Shown here piece by piece: positions 20,215 to 58,451 of a stretch of DNA of 64,000 bases. Within the stretch, counting starts at the first letter, position 1, and each line of letters starts with the position of its first letter. This stretch comes from Acidianus manzaensis (GTDB lineage: Archaea; Thermoproteota; Thermoprotei_A; Sulfolobales; Sulfolobaceae), in the NCBI RefSeq assembly GCF_002116695.1, contig NZ_CP020477.1, forward strand, positions 2,122,501 to 2,186,500. The letters are read 5' to 3'. Made by a program: the position numbers and the translations under genes. The notes under the pieces are model-generated. The model was not told where the DNA came from. It worked only from the letters and a program-made list of their open reading frames with translations, and made no database searches.

Positions 20215-20489
20215 ATATTATTTTGTTTTAACATTGAGGATATCTTATTTAAATTAGATGTTAATTCTTCGGCATCTTCACTCTGTATCTTTATATTAAG
20301 TTGAAATCTAGCATTAGCAGAATCTTGAAGAAGATAAACAGTTATTAGTCCAGCTTTTGATATAGAGCAAATATACGAGGCTCCTATTCGTAAAGGACTA
20401 CAAATCTCAGATAATACATTTTCCATCAAGTAAAATGTATCCTTTATTTTAATCGAATCTTCTAACACTTGAAGAGTAACTTCAAACAT
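20175..20489 (-). CDS. Hypothetical protein (104 aa)
   Basis: 104 residues; an alpha/beta pattern with a C-terminal amphipathic helix (DAEELTSNLNKISSMLKQ). In size and layout it is reminiscent of small KEOPS-type Pcc1 proteins, but the diagnostic residues are not convincing and I do not assign it. It follows the 125-residue gene on the same strand, 4 bases apart. Confidence 0.5.
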   Translation of the reverse strand: MFEVTLQVLEDSIKIKDTFYLMENVLSEICSPLRIGASYICSISKAGLITVYLLQDSANARFQLNIKIQSEDAEELTSNLNKISSMLKQNNIHITLVNNSFRTS

Positions 20490-20493
20490 TTTA

Positions 20494-20851
20494 TCACTTC
20501 AAATTTACCTTTTTTACTGGTATTTTAAGTGAATCTAAAACCACTTTTACTTTCTCATAGAAAGATCCATCTCCATTTACTCTTTTTATTTTTAATTTCC
20601 TATAGTTTAACTCTAATACTATATTATTATCTTTTATGACAAGAATTTTACCATTTATTCTGTTATAAATATTTTTTATAAATCGCAAATATATAAATAA
20701 TCCTTTATCAACATCTATAACTTTAGCATCCCCAATATTATAAATAGGTTTTACCTGCCTTCCACCTGACTTCACTTCAATGACCTTCGAATCTTTAATT
20801 TCAAAAAGTAAACTCCTTATGGCATGCTTTCCAGATTTACTTTTTGAATTA

Positions 20852-20871
<20 letters not shown>
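20494..20871 (-). CDS. Hypothetical protein (125 aa)
   Basis: 125 residues. The start ATG at 20869-20871 is supported by GAGGCGAT 5 bases upstream, inside the end of the flavoprotein gene (20-base overlap). Mostly beta, basic C-terminus ([19 protein letters not shown]). No family recognised. Part of a leftward run from the flavoprotein gene. Confidence 0.5.
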
Positions 20872-21839
<968 letters not shown>

Positions 21840-21846
21840 AAAGAAA

Positions 21847-21897
21847 AGTATAAAATATTCTTTATTCCATCTTCTTTTACAAGGTTTTAAAGGTGGT
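21847..21897 (+). promoter_or_regulatory. valS promoter and ribosome-binding site
   Basis: TATA-like AGTATAAAAT at about 21847-21856. GGTGGT at 21892-21897 is 6 bases before TTG 21904. The ribosome-binding site decides for the TTG start; the next ATG (21934) has none. Confidence 0.5.
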
Positions 21898-21903
21898 AAG
21901 TTA

Positions 21904-24345
<2,442 letters not shown>

Positions 24346-24365
24346 ACTCGCTTATCCTTTTTTCA

Positions 24366-25553
<1,188 letters not shown>

Positions 25554-25565
25554 ATTGCACGCACT

Positions 25566-26317
<752 letters not shown>

Positions 26318-26318
<1 letters not shown>

Positions 26319-26901
26319 TATACCCTATTTAGGAAATTATAAAATATTCTTTGCCCTACATTAGTACCTATACTTTCCGGATGAAATTGAACTCCAAATA
26401 TGTTATAATCTTGGTGATGAATGCCCATTATCTCATGATCTTCTTCTGAATACGCATCGATTACAAGGGGAGAATTTATATTATCTATTACTAAGCTATG
26501 ATATCTAGTAGCTTTAAATTCTTTAGGCAAACCAGAATATATTACTGCTGAAGAATCTTGAATTATTGTACTTATTTTTCCATGAAAAACCTTTTTAGCT
26601 CTCCTTATATTTCCACCAAAAGCGTATCCAATGGCTTGATGACCTAAACAAATTCCAAGTATTGGAATCCTTTTCCCAAGCGTTTTAATAACATCAATAA
26701 CTATTCCTATATCTTCCTTTTTACTAGGCGATCCAGGACCTGGAGAAATTATTATCCTATCTGGATTAATTCTTTCCACACCTTTAAGCGTAATCTCGTC
26801 ATTCCTAATTACTATAGGGTAACTACCTTGTTCTCCTACTGCTTGAGCTATATTATAAACAAAACTATCATAATTATCAATTATTAATGTTATGTCTGCC
26901 A

Positions 26902-26902
<1 letters not shown>
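26318..26902 (-). CDS. trpG: Anthranilate synthase component II (glutamine amidotransferase)
   Basis: 194 residues. Class I amidotransferase with catalytic Cys in [16 protein letters not shown] and His-Glu in [23 protein letters not shown] near the oxyanion region is conserved. It supplies ammonia from glutamine to TrpE. Overlaps trpE by one base. Confidence 0.96.
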
Positions 26903-28163
<1,261 letters not shown>

Positions 28164-28167
<4 letters not shown>

Positions 28168-28749
28168 TTCTTTTTCACCTTTTCAACAATTTTATTTACT
28201 AAAACTAAATCTTTTTTACCTGGAAAAATCTCAATTCCACTTGATATATCTATCCATTTAGGATTTAAACTAATAAATTTATCAATATTAAATAAGTTTA
28301 TTCCACCAGCTATTCCAACTTCATATTCAGGAACAACAGACTTAAGAAATTCTAGGTTTACTTGAATTCCTTTTTCAGGAGAATCAAGCAAAACCATATC
28401 AGTTACATCTAACGCTTTTTTAAGATATGATAAATATGAAAAACTTGCCGGTACATATAATATAATTTTATTATTAGATAAACTTCTTAATCTGTCTAAC
28501 TCTTCATCTGTTAACACTCTATGAATTTGCAAATAATCTGCACTTTTAGACTCTCGTAATAAATCTAAAATGTCTCCTTTAACCTTGACATAGGCTAAAG
28601 GCTTAGTTGTATATTTCTTAGCAATTCTCAAAAATTCTTCTGAAGCATATCTTTTACTTATGCTATCTCCGACTATTCCCAATATGTCCACATCTAATTT
28701 AGAAATAGATTCAATATCACTTAAAGTAGCAATACCACAAATCTTTAGC

Positions 28750-28760
<11 letters not shown>
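28164..28760 (-). CDS. trpF: Phosphoribosylanthranilate isomerase
   Basis: 198 residues. N-terminal [13 protein letters not shown] matches KICG(I/L) of TrpF, with catalytic Cys; the phosphate site is [15 protein letters not shown] and the end [15 protein letters not shown] matches the family's VDVSSG(V/I)E. Performs the Amadori rearrangement in the pathway. Overlaps trpD by 11 bases. Confidence 0.94.
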
Positions 28761-31793
<3,033 letters not shown>

Positions 31794-31824
31794 CAACACC
31801 AGCATAAAATAAAATGTTTTTGGC

Positions 31825-31834
31825 TATAAAAGTT
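31825..31834 (-). promoter_or_regulatory. TATA box of the trp operon
   Basis: On the minus strand AACTTTTATA occupies 31825-31834, overlapping the last codons of the acylphosphatase gene. Expected start of transcription is near 31803, giving a leader of about 20 bases before trpB. No attenuator or TRAP-like repeat is visible in this short leader, so regulation is probably at initiation. Confidence 0.45.
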
Positions 31835-32105
31835 AATATGTCTCAAAAGAATTAAACTCCCCTTTATATTCCTTAAACTCATAGTCTACTTTTTCAACAG
31901 AAGATAATGGAGGGCCATTTCTTAAAAATCCCAAAAGTTTATTTAATGACTCTTCATATCCTTCTGCTATTACTTCCACACTTCCATCTGGTAAGTTTTT
32001 AGCATAACCAGTTATACCTAATCTAACTGCATGAATTTGTACAAATCTCCTAAATCCTACACCTTGGACTCTACCATAAATTCTTGCTTCTAATCTTTTT
32101 AACAT
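31833..32105 (-). CDS. acyP: Acylphosphatase
   Basis: 90 residues. The active-site loop is [19 protein letters not shown] with the catalytic Arg, and the Asn is in [20 protein letters not shown]. Hydrolyses acyl phosphates; Sulfolobus acylphosphatase is a well-studied folding model. The ribosome-binding site GAGGTG (32112-32117) overlaps the D box of the C/D sRNA candidate just upstream. Confidence 0.95.
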   Translation of the reverse strand: MLKRLEARIYGRVQGVGFRRFVQIHAVRLGITGYAKNLPDGSVEVIAEGYEESLNKLLGFLRNGPPLSSVEKVDYEFKEYKGEFNSFETY

Positions 32106-32109
32106 ATTT

Positions 32110-32166
32110 TCACCTCAGTGTCGCTCCACTTCGTCACTACTCGGTATAGTCTTTTTCATCAACAAT
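32110..32166 (-). ncRNA. Candidate C/D-box guide sRNA upstream of acyP
   Basis: On the minus strand: C box TTGATGA (32156-32162; first base off consensus), 11-base guide, D' box CCGA (32141-32144), 3-base linker, C' box GTGACGA (32131-32137), 12-base guide, D box CTGA (32115-32118). Spacing is exactly that of archaeal C/D sRNAs. Guides would pair with TATAGTCTTTT and TGTCGCTCCACT. A TATA-like TTTTTAAA near 32190 on the minus strand is about 25 bases before the 5' end. The D box runs into the acyP ribosome-binding site. Confidence 0.68.
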
Positions 32167-32198
32167 ATATTTAATCTTCACTTCTGCTTTAAAAACAT

Positions 32199-35879
<3,681 letters not shown>

Positions 35880-35953
35880 GTATTATACTTTTCAAACCTT
35901 AAAAAGTTACTTTGACAATATAAAACGATTAAAAAATACTCATACATTAAAAA

Positions 35954-36610
<657 letters not shown>

Positions 36611-36684
36611 TCTAAACTAGATATTTATATGTTATACTTAAATAAGAAAAATGCTTATAATACTGCTACTTAAGTATCTTTTAG

Positions 36685-36937
<253 letters not shown>

Positions 36938-36960
<23 letters not shown>

Positions 36961-38377
36961 TCTTTTCAATTATCGGATTAATTTTCTTAACAACTTCTTC
37001 ATCACTCTTTACTTCTTCAGGCCATTCTCTTCCTAACTCTTCCTTAAATTTCCTTGTAGCATCTATTCCTATCTTACTTCCTAAAGGAGGATTAGCAGAA
37101 GTATGGTCTAAAGAATCATTTAAGATACCATTGATAATTAATACATCCCTAACAGGATCTACTGTAGTAGAAATAGCGTATAAAACTTGATTTATATCAT
37201 GAACATTAACATCAGAATCCACTATTATTATAAATTTAAGAAAACTTAATTGTCCAGTTCCCCAAATCGACATCATCACTCTTCTCGCTTGACCAGGATA
37301 ATTTTTCCTTATAGAAAATATTCCTATACTCGTAAATAACCCATATTCTGGTAAATTCATATCTATTAATTCTGGGATTATCATTTTAGCAAAAGGCAAA
37401 AATATTCTCTCTGACGCTTTGCCAATCCAGGCGTCTTCTAAAGGAGGCTTGCCCACTGCAGTAGCATGAAATATTGGAGAATCCCTTAAATACACTTTCT
37501 CTAATTTGAAAACCGGATAATAGTCTGGAGGGGTGTAATATCCTAAATGATCACCAAAAGGACCTTCAAGTCTCATATCGTTTAAATCTACATAGCCCTC
37601 AATAACAGATTCTGCAGTAGAAGGAACAAGAATTCCATTATCTAATTCTGTTAATTTTACTCCTTCTCCCCTTAATATTCCAGCAAAAAGATATTTATCT
37701 AAACCTGCAGGAACAGGAGACGCTGCAGTAAATGCTATAACAGGATCTACTCCATTAACTATAGCTACGGGTACCTTAGTTATTCCTTTCTCCTTATATT
37801 TCGATGCTGCCATTGAACCTCTCTTGAATGCTTGCCAATGCATTATAGCTTCTTTATCATTTATTATTTGAATTCTATATACGCTTACATTATTAACTTC
37901 TGTTTCTGGATCTTTTGTTATAGTTAATGAATATGTAAAAAATCTTCCTGCATCTTTAGGCCATGTCTTAAGCGCTGGAAAATCATTCAATCCCACATTA
38001 GTTTCCTTAAATTTAGGCTTATCTAATTTAGGAGTAATTTTCCCTAGTTTAAGCATAGAAGGAAGGGACTTTATCTTATCGATAGTTGAAAGGGGCATGT
38101 CTTTAAAATTATTCAACAAATTTTCTCCAATACTCTCTAGATTATTTGTTCCTAATATCTCATAAATAGAATTAATAGAATAGAAAATATTAGTTATTAT
38201 TTTCCAATTTTCATATTTTTTTATTTTAGAAAATAATAGTGGTGGTAAGTGCATATATGTAGCACGTCTAGTTATTTCTGCTATCTCTAAATTTACATCT
38301 ACCTCATCATCAATTTGTATAATCTTATTACGTTTAGACATAAAATCTATATAATCTCTTAGATCTTCGAAAGTCAT
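36938..38377 (-). CDS. UbiD-family decarboxylase
   Basis: 479 residues from the ATG at 38375-38377 ([13 protein letters not shown]). Longer starts up to 38401 are possible, but a TATA-like ATATAAG at about 38404-38410 places transcription start near 38380, so a leaderless message from 38377 is likely. UbiD hallmarks are visible: [56 protein letters not shown] and the end [18 protein letters not shown]. UbiD enzymes use prenylated FMN to decarboxylate aromatic or unsaturated acids. The substrate is unknown; no UbiX is in the window. Confidence 0.88.
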
Positions 38378-38396
38378 ACTGTACAAGAACATTTTG

Positions 38397-38435
<39 letters not shown>

Positions 38436-38472
38436 TTGGTGACAAAAGGTTGGAAACAGCTTAGAGGGCTAT

Positions 38473-40962
<2,490 letters not shown>

Positions 40963-40975
<13 letters not shown>

Positions 40976-42011
40976 AAGTATCATTATTAGGCTCTACCGG
41001 AATGGTAGGGCAAAAAATGATAAAAACACTCGCAAATCATCCCTATTTTGAACTAGAAAAAGTAAGTGCTTCACCATCAAAAATTGGTAAAAAATACATA
41101 GAAGCAGTAAAATGGGTAGAAAGTGGAGATATACCCGAAAACGTAAAAGATCTTAAAATAGTTTCCACAGAACCAGATGATCATAAAGATGTAGACGTAG
41201 TTTTGTCAGCATTACCAAATGAACTGGCAGAAGATATAGAACTAAAACTAGTTAGAGCAGGAAAGACAGTAGTATCTAATGCAAGTCCATATAGAATGGA
41301 TCCAGAAATTCCCCTCATAAACCCAGAAATAAATTGGGAGCACCTAGAATTATTAAAAACTCAACAATCAAAAAGGAACTGGAACGGATTACTAATAAAA
41401 AATCCAAACTGTACCGCATCAATAATATCTCTACCATTAAAACCCCTTTCTAATTTGCTTAATAAGAAAATGATAATAACAACATTGCAAGCAGTAAGTG
41501 GAGCAGGATATAATGGAATATCTTTCATGTCAGCGTATAATAATATTATACCATATATAAAGGGAGAAGAAGAAAAAATACCAAAAGAAATAGGTAAAAT
41601 GCTAGGAGACTTAAACAATGGTAAAATAATAGATAAAAACCTTGACTCCAGAGTTACATCAATAAGAGTACCAATAAAAGTAGGACATATGGGAATCATA
41701 AACATCTTACTAGATAAAGAAGATAAAATAGATGTAGATGATATTAAAAAAGAACTAAAATCATTTAAATCGCTACCACAAGAGAAAAATCTTCCTACTG
41801 CGCCTAAAACACCAATTATAGTTAATGAAGATGAAACCAGACCACAACCAGAAATAGACCTAAAATTAGAGAATGGGATGGCAGTATCAGTCGGAAGGAT
41901 AAGCTACGAAAACAACGTACTAAGGCTCGTAGTACTTGGAGACAATTTAATTAGAGGTGCAGCAGGAATAACAATTCTAACTCTCGAAGTCATGAAAGAG
42001 TTAGGATACGT

Positions 42012-42015
<4 letters not shown>
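40963..42015 (+). CDS. asd: Aspartate-semialdehyde dehydrogenase
   Basis: 350 residues from GTG 40963, overlapping aspartokinase by 13 bases. NADP-binding [20 protein letters not shown]; catalytic Cys in [26 protein letters not shown] follows. It is the archaeal/fungal branch. Reduces aspartyl phosphate to the semialdehyde. Confidence 0.95.
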
Positions 42016-44764
<2,749 letters not shown>

Positions 44765-44774
44765 ATTTTTAAAA

Positions 44775-45390
<616 letters not shown>

Positions 45391-45413
<23 letters not shown>

Positions 45414-46476
45414 TCCGTATGCAGGCTCTGGAGGAAAATTAGGAAAAAAAGGAAGTGATAATTTATATATAGAAAATCCAGATACTAAAGATAAAATATC
45501 AAGATTTTTAAAAAATGCGCCTAATAACATAGAATATTTTACTCCAAAAATGAAAATGGGAGAATATTTTCTAATTTCTTTTAATTTAAATTATCATACA
45601 ATAGATGTAGGAGAAAAGGAAAGAACTACAAGAGAAGATACAATATTAGCATCAAAAATACTATCTCAATTCACTGATCTGATAATATTTGCAGGAGGAG
45701 ACGGAACAGCTAGAGATGTAGCAGAAGGAATAAAGCTAGGAAATAAAAAAACACCAATACTTGGAATTCCCACTGGAGTGAAAATGCACAGTGGAGTATT
45801 TGCGTCAACTCCAGAAAATGCTGGAAAACTACTTAAAGCGTTTATTGAAGGCTTAGCTAAAATAAAAACTGCAGAAATTCTAGATATAGATGAAGACAAA
45901 TACAGAAAAGGAATATATGATGTAAAAGTTTACGATATCGCGTATACAGTAGATTATGAGAATATACTAGTTGAAAGTAAAGAAGAAGTGCACTCCGAAA
46001 GTTCAGAGTTAGACGAAATAGCAGATTATGTGATAGAAAATATAATGGTTAACGATAGCATTTATTATATATTAGGCCCAGGCAGCACAGTAAAAAGAAT
46101 TGAAGAAAAATTAGGGTATAAACCAAATTTCTTATCTACTGACATATTTTTAGGTAAGAAATTATTTCTTCAAAATGTAAATTATATGGATCTACTTCAA
46201 TTAACTGGGGAGTTAAAATTAATTCTTACGCCAATAGGCAGACAAGGCTTTATCTTAGGTAGAGGTAATCAAGAAATAGGACCTGAAGTATTAAAGAGAA
46301 TAGATAAAAATAATATTTATATTCTCTCTACGAAAAATAAATTAAATACAATAAAATGCTTAAGAATAGATTCAGGTGATCCAATAATAGATAAAAAATT
46401 AGAAGGAATATATACAATAATAGTTGGATATAATGAATTTTATGCAATGAAAACATGTAAGTATGACTCTATCTAA
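45391..46476 (+). CDS. ATP-NAD kinase family protein (COG3199-like)
   Basis: 361 residues from TTG 45391, with GGTGGGG about 10 bases upstream. Opening [23 protein letters not shown] and the [13 protein letters not shown] motif with [14 protein letters not shown] are typical of the COG3199 branch of the NAD/diacylglycerol kinase fold. The C-terminal half ([33 protein letters not shown]) also fits. It may phosphorylate NAD or another substrate; a separate canonical NAD kinase could exist elsewhere. Confidence 0.83.
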
Positions 46477-46544
46477 AATCTTATGATATTACTGTTTTAG
46501 CAATCTTTCCTATACATTATATTTTCAAATCATAAAATATATGC

Positions 46545-47403
<859 letters not shown>

Positions 47404-47412
47404 GTGGAATAT

Positions 47413-47757
47413 TTGTCCTCTAATAAGTCAGTTAAGATGTCCGAAGATGAAATAAGCAAAGCATTAGCAAAAGCAGAAAAAGAAGCAGAGAAAAAAGATC
47501 ATAAAAAAATATGGATTGATAAAATGATGAAGAGCGCTAAAACGTATTATAAACTATGTCCTTATTATGATAAGAAAACTTCTAGTTGCTTTTTAACACT
47601 AAGTAGTACAGCCAATGGAGAAAATAAATGTACTAGAGAAGGAAAATATGAAAATTGTCCAATATTCCTTGCATTTCTAGATGGAAAATATCAAGAATAT
47701 ACTTCTAAGAAGAAAATACTACCATTAGATTTCCTAGATCTAGCTCAATCAATGTAA
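47413..47757 (+). CDS. Hypothetical protein with four-cysteine module
   Basis: 114 residues from TTG 47413; the perfect ribosome-binding site GAGGTG at 47401-47406 lies 6 bases before it and overlaps the alternative GTG at 47404. N-terminal charged helix (ISKALAKAEKEAEKKDHKK), then C-P-Y-Y-x7-C-x13-C-x8-C-P (CPYYDKKTSSC ... ENCPIF), a probable zinc or Fe-S site. The same module occurs twice in the protein at 51823-52206. Function unknown. Confidence 0.55.
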   Translation: MSSNKSVKMSEDEISKALAKAEKEAEKKDHKKIWIDKMMKSAKTYYKLCPYYDKKTSSCFLTLSSTANGENKCTREGKYENCPIFLAFLDGKYQEYTSKKKILPLDFLDLAQSM

Positions 47758-47789
47758 AATATATTTTATTAAAATACAAGTGAATTTTA

Positions 47790-49245
<1,456 letters not shown>

Positions 49246-49296
49246 ATCTTTTTCATCTTCTCTAAAGTTGTTTTTAGTTTAACTCATAATCTTCTT

Positions 49297-49342
<46 letters not shown>

Positions 49343-49348
49343 CGCAAG

Positions 49349-51441
<2,093 letters not shown>

Positions 51442-51466
51442 GTGTATAAAAGGATTAGCATGATCG

Positions 51467-51502
<36 letters not shown>

Positions 51503-51521
51503 GAGAAAATAGTGGTTAGTG

Positions 51522-51821
<300 letters not shown>

Positions 51822-51822
51822 A

Positions 51823-52438
<616 letters not shown>

Positions 52439-52441
52439 ATT

Positions 52442-54301
52442 GTGTATGCATTAGCAAAAGCAAAAGAAGAAATGGCAGAATATTTATCAAAAATAATCGA
52501 AGTTGATAAGGAAAAGATTTTAAATAGTATTGAGTATCCAAAGTCTGAAATAGCTGATTTATCATTACCATTACCATCAGTATCTAAAAAAAGAGATATT
52601 GAAGTAAAATATTCTGGTTATCTCATTAAAGAAATGACAAAAGATAAAATTTTCATTAATGTTAGATTAAATGAATTAAATTTAATGAAAGAAATATTTA
52701 GTAACTTTAATGAAAATTATGGCATTATAAAAGTTGAAAAACCTTTAAGAATAGTCGTAGAGCACACTAGTGCTAATCCAATTCACCCTCTTCATGTAGG
52801 TCATTTAAGAAACGCAATAATTGGTGACACATTAGTTAGACTATTAAAAGCTAGAGGTCATGAGGTTAATTCAAGATTTTACGTTAACGATGGAGGAAGA
52901 CAAGTCGCGTTACTTATATATGGTCTTTCTAAATTAGATTACCCAGAACCACCAGAAGGACAAAAAAAGGACGAATGGTTAGGTCAAATATATGCTATAA
53001 CAAATGTAATTATAGAAATTAGAAAAATCACAGAAGAATTAAAATCCGCATCAGAACAAGAATACAAGGAAAAAATAAGTAAAAGAGACGAGCTAATAGC
53101 AGTTGCATCAGAATTAGAAAGCAGAAACCAAGATTATTTTAATAGGATTCTAAATGGCGTTAATAGCGATAAAGATCCAGAGGCTGAAATATCAAAAATA
53201 ATTCAGCTTTATGAAAGCGGTGATTCAAAAACAAAACAAATAGTAAGGAAGTATGTTAACTATGCATTAGAAGGATTTAAGGAAAGTCTTGAGAATCTTC
53301 ATATTTCATATGATAATTTCGATTATGAAAGTGATCTTTTATGGAATGGTGATGTAGGAAAGATTTTAGATTTAGCTTTAGAATCTGTTGCAAGAATCTC
53401 TTATAAGGGAACGGTAGCATTAGACTTACAAAAATTTTTGGATGATAAGGTTAGGGAGGAATTAAAAATACCAAAAGGATTCGAAATTCCACCTTTAGTC
53501 CTAATGAGATCTGACGGAACTTCTCTATATACTATAAGAGATATAGCTTATACTCTATACAAATTTTCCCAATTTAACGCAGACGAAGTAATAAATGTAA
53601 TAGCAGAACAACAATCAGTGTCGCAAATGCAACTTAGAGCATCATTATATTTGCTTGGATATCCAGAAATTGCAAAAAGACTAATCCATTATTCATACGG
53701 TATGGTTACAGTACAAGGATTAAGAATGAGCGGAAGATTAGGAAGATATATTTCATTTGATAATATTTACGATAAAGTAAGTGAAGTAGTAAAAACAAAA
53801 ATTCAAGAGAAAAAAGGAGTTTTAGAAAACATCAAAGAAATTGCTAATGCAGCAATAAGATATGCTATAATTTCTGTTTCATCTAATAAGCCTGTATCCT
53901 TTAATATAGCTAGAGTAGCAAACTTTGAAGAGAATAGTGGTCCATATTTACAGTATAGTTATGCTAGAGCTTATAATATTTTAAATAAATCTACTGATAA
54001 ATTGGATATTCAGAAAATAGACGAATCTGACTTAAAGAATGAGAAAAGACAACTATTAATTATGATAGCAAAATTCCCTGAAGTTTTTATGAGTTCAGCT
54101 GATTATTTACAGCCAGAGAACTTAACTATGTTTCTAAGATTCTTAGCTGACACATTTAATTCTTGGTATGATAAAGAAAGAGTTATTCAAGAACCAGATG
54201 AAAAGAAAAGAATAACTAGACTATACATCGTTAAAGGCGTAGAAACAGTACTAAGAAACGGATTAAATGCCTTAGGTATAAATTCTTTAACTCGTATGTA
54301 A
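52442..54301 (+). CDS. argS: Arginyl-tRNA synthetase
   Basis: 619 residues from GTG 52442. Class I; HIGH as HVGH in TSANPIHPLHVGHLRNAIIGD, the KMSK position replaced by MSGRLGRYISF as common in ArgRS. DGTSLYTIRDIAYTLYKF and C-terminal FNSWYDKERVI are typical. Charges tRNA-Arg; the tRNA-Arg(GCG) gene starts 10 bases after its stop. Confidence 0.95.
   Translation: MYALAKAKEEMAEYLSKIIEVDKEKILNSIEYPKSEIADLSLPLPSVSKKRDIEVKYSGYLIKEMTKDKIFINVRLNELNLMKEIFSNFNENYGIIKVEKPLRIVVEHTSANPIHPLHVGHLRNAIIGDTLVRLLKARGHEVNSRFYVNDGGRQVALLIYGLSKLDYPEPPEGQKKDEWLGQIYAITNVIIEIRKITEELKSASEQEYKEKISKRDELIAVASELESRNQDYFNRILNGVNSDKDPEAEISKIIQLYESGDSKTKQIVRKYVNYALEGFKESLENLHISYDNFDYESDLLWNGDVGKILDLALESVARISYKGTVALDLQKFLDDKVREELKIPKGFEIPPLVLMRSDGTSLYTIRDIAYTLYKFSQFNADEVINVIAEQQSVSQMQLRASLYLLGYPEIAKRLIHYSYGMVTVQGLRMSGRLGRYISFDNIYDKVSEVVKTKIQEKKGVLENIKEIANAAIRYAIISVSSNKPVSFNIARVANFEENSGPYLQYSYARAYNILNKSTDKLDIQKIDESDLKNEKRQLLIMIAKFPEVFMSSADYLQPENLTMFLRFLADTFNSWYDKERVIQEPDEKKRITRLYIVKGVETVLRNGLNALGINSLTRM
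54276..54283 (+). promoter_or_regulatory. TATA box of tRNA-Arg inside argS
   Basis: GTATAAAT at 54276-54283 lies in the last codons of argS and is 29-36 bases before the tRNA 5' end, the right distance for a tRNA promoter. So the tRNA can be transcribed independently of argS. Confidence 0.5.
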
Positions 54302-54309
54302 AGCATATT

Positions 54310-54580
<271 letters not shown>

Positions 54581-54715
54581 TTTTTCGTCAATTTTACATT
54601 ATAAATTTTCGAGTTATAACTTTATTAGCTGACCAGTTTTTATTGTTTCTCATTAAAAATTTTAATAAATATCTTAGCTTATTTTATTTCAAGTATATTA
54701 TTTATGATTTTAATA

Positions 54716-55399
54716 TTATACTAATTTTATCTCAATATTAGTGTCTCCCTCTACAGTAATTTTATCTCCTTTTTTGACTACAAAAGGCCCTATAAATACT
54801 CCAGAGGATATATAACCATTAATTTCTCCTAATTTGCTTGCTAACCATTTTAGCATATCTAATGGCTCTCCATAAATGAAGTTAGGTTTTCCTTTTCCTA
54901 CTAGCTTATCGTTTATGTACATAGAATACTCGTTTTTAATAGGATATTCAATTTTATCTCCTACGTATAGTCTTCCTGCTGCAGAATCATCTGCCTTTAG
55001 TTGTAAAGCATTTAAATTCCATGTGTTAAAACGTGTACCTGGAATCTCTATTCCTAATCTGATATTTTTTATGCATTCCGATATATTTAAAGGCGTACAA
55101 TGATTTGCCAAAAATACTACTTCAAGCTCTGCAAAATGATTTTCGAACCATAACTCTACGTTTTTATCTTCTGTTATCATTGGTTTTGTTAATATTCCAT
55201 ACATTGGCTCTTTTCCATGAAATCTAATTAGGTGTTCCTTAGTAACTAGAGAAATCTTGTACCCTCCTAATCCTTCATCTTTTATTAATTTAGAAGAAAA
55301 TTCGTTGAAAATTTCATTAGCCTGATTTTCTGTTACTTCAAATGGATTTATTGACTTTCTTTCCTTATATGCTTTGTAAAGAATTTCTGCCCTATTCAT
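54716..55399 (-). CDS. 2-keto-4-pentenoate hydratase family protein
   Basis: 227 residues. Motifs of the MhpD/fumarylacetoacetase-fold hydratase group: GYKISLVTKEH, MYGILTKPM, AELEVVFLANHC and IPGTRFNTWNLNALQLKADDSAAGRLYVGD. It hydrates 2-oxopent-4-enoate or acts as a related decarboxylase in aromatic catabolism. No other catabolic genes are adjacent. ATG is about 25 bases from a TATA-like CTTAAAAAT, so leaderless. Confidence 0.8.
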   Translation of the reverse strand: MNRAEILYKAYKERKSINPFEVTENQANEIFNEFSSKLIKDEGLGGYKISLVTKEHLIRFHGKEPMYGILTKPMITEDKNVELWFENHFAELEVVFLANHCTPLNISECIKNIRLGIEIPGTRFNTWNLNALQLKADDSAAGRLYVGDKIEYPIKNEYSMYINDKLVGKGKPNFIYGEPLDMLKWLASKLGEINGYISSGVFIGPFVVKKGDKITVEGDTNIEIKLV

Positions 55400-55631
55400 A
55401 GGCTTTTTAATATATGCAAGTATTTTTAAGTGTTTCAGATTTCTAGAGATTCTAGCTACAATTTTTCAAAAAATTATTTATTTTCTAGAGAAATGCATTC
55501 TATGATATGGTCTTTGTTTTCCTTTTTTCGATTTCATAATAATAACTAGATAAGGTTAAGTTAAAATAACTTTTAGCTTTTTAATCTATAAATAACACAA
55601 AATATTTAATTCATAGTTTCTTTGAGATTTA

Positions 55632-55724
55632 ATGTCAGTTAATCCTGCAGTGGGAGATAACTGTAAGTATATCTATTTTCTAAGAATATTTAACATAGAA
55701 TTTAATACGATTTTTAGAAAATAA
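55632..55724 (+). other. Possible micro-ORF or gene remnant (30 codons)
   Basis: ATG at 55632, about 26-30 bases after a TATA-like AATATTTAA, then MSVNPAVGDNCKYIYFLRIF to a stop at 55722-55724. The first 11 codons look protein-like, the rest not, which suggests a truncated gene start. Low confidence. Confidence 0.2.
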
Positions 55725-55768
55725 TATATAACAGTAATATAATCATCATTATATCAATATATAATATC

Positions 55769-55783
55769 ATGAAATAATTTCAT
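55769..55783. repeat. 15-base palindrome, possible operator for nrdJ
   Basis: ATGAAAT-A-ATTTCAT, perfect arms of 7. It is about 100 bases before the nrdJ ATG. The form suits a dimeric winged-helix regulator; the gene for a helix-turn-helix protein is directly downstream of nrdJ. No direct evidence of binding. Confidence 0.3.
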
Positions 55784-55883
55784 AGGAAGTCTAGTATGAG
55801 AATTCAGTACTAAGATTCAGTAGTACCACCAATTTAAGGAAAAGAAGTTTAAATGTGAGTCGATAATATTAATTGATACACTT

Positions 55884-58426
<2,543 letters not shown>

Positions 58427-58451
58427 TTACAAATTTAAAGTAGGAACGATT

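Larger units (their letters stand above)
55400..55883. other. 484-base gene-poor region upstream of ribonucleotide reductase
   Basis: Highly AT-rich. Contents seen: a 15-base palindrome ATGAAATAATTTCAT at 55769-55783; an 8-base direct repeat ATTCAGTA at 55802-55823; and a 30-codon reading frame starting at 55632 (MSVNPAVGDNC...). A TATA-like GTTTAAAT near 55847 may serve nrdJ. No B12 riboswitch, tRNA or further gene is visible. Confidence 0.4.
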
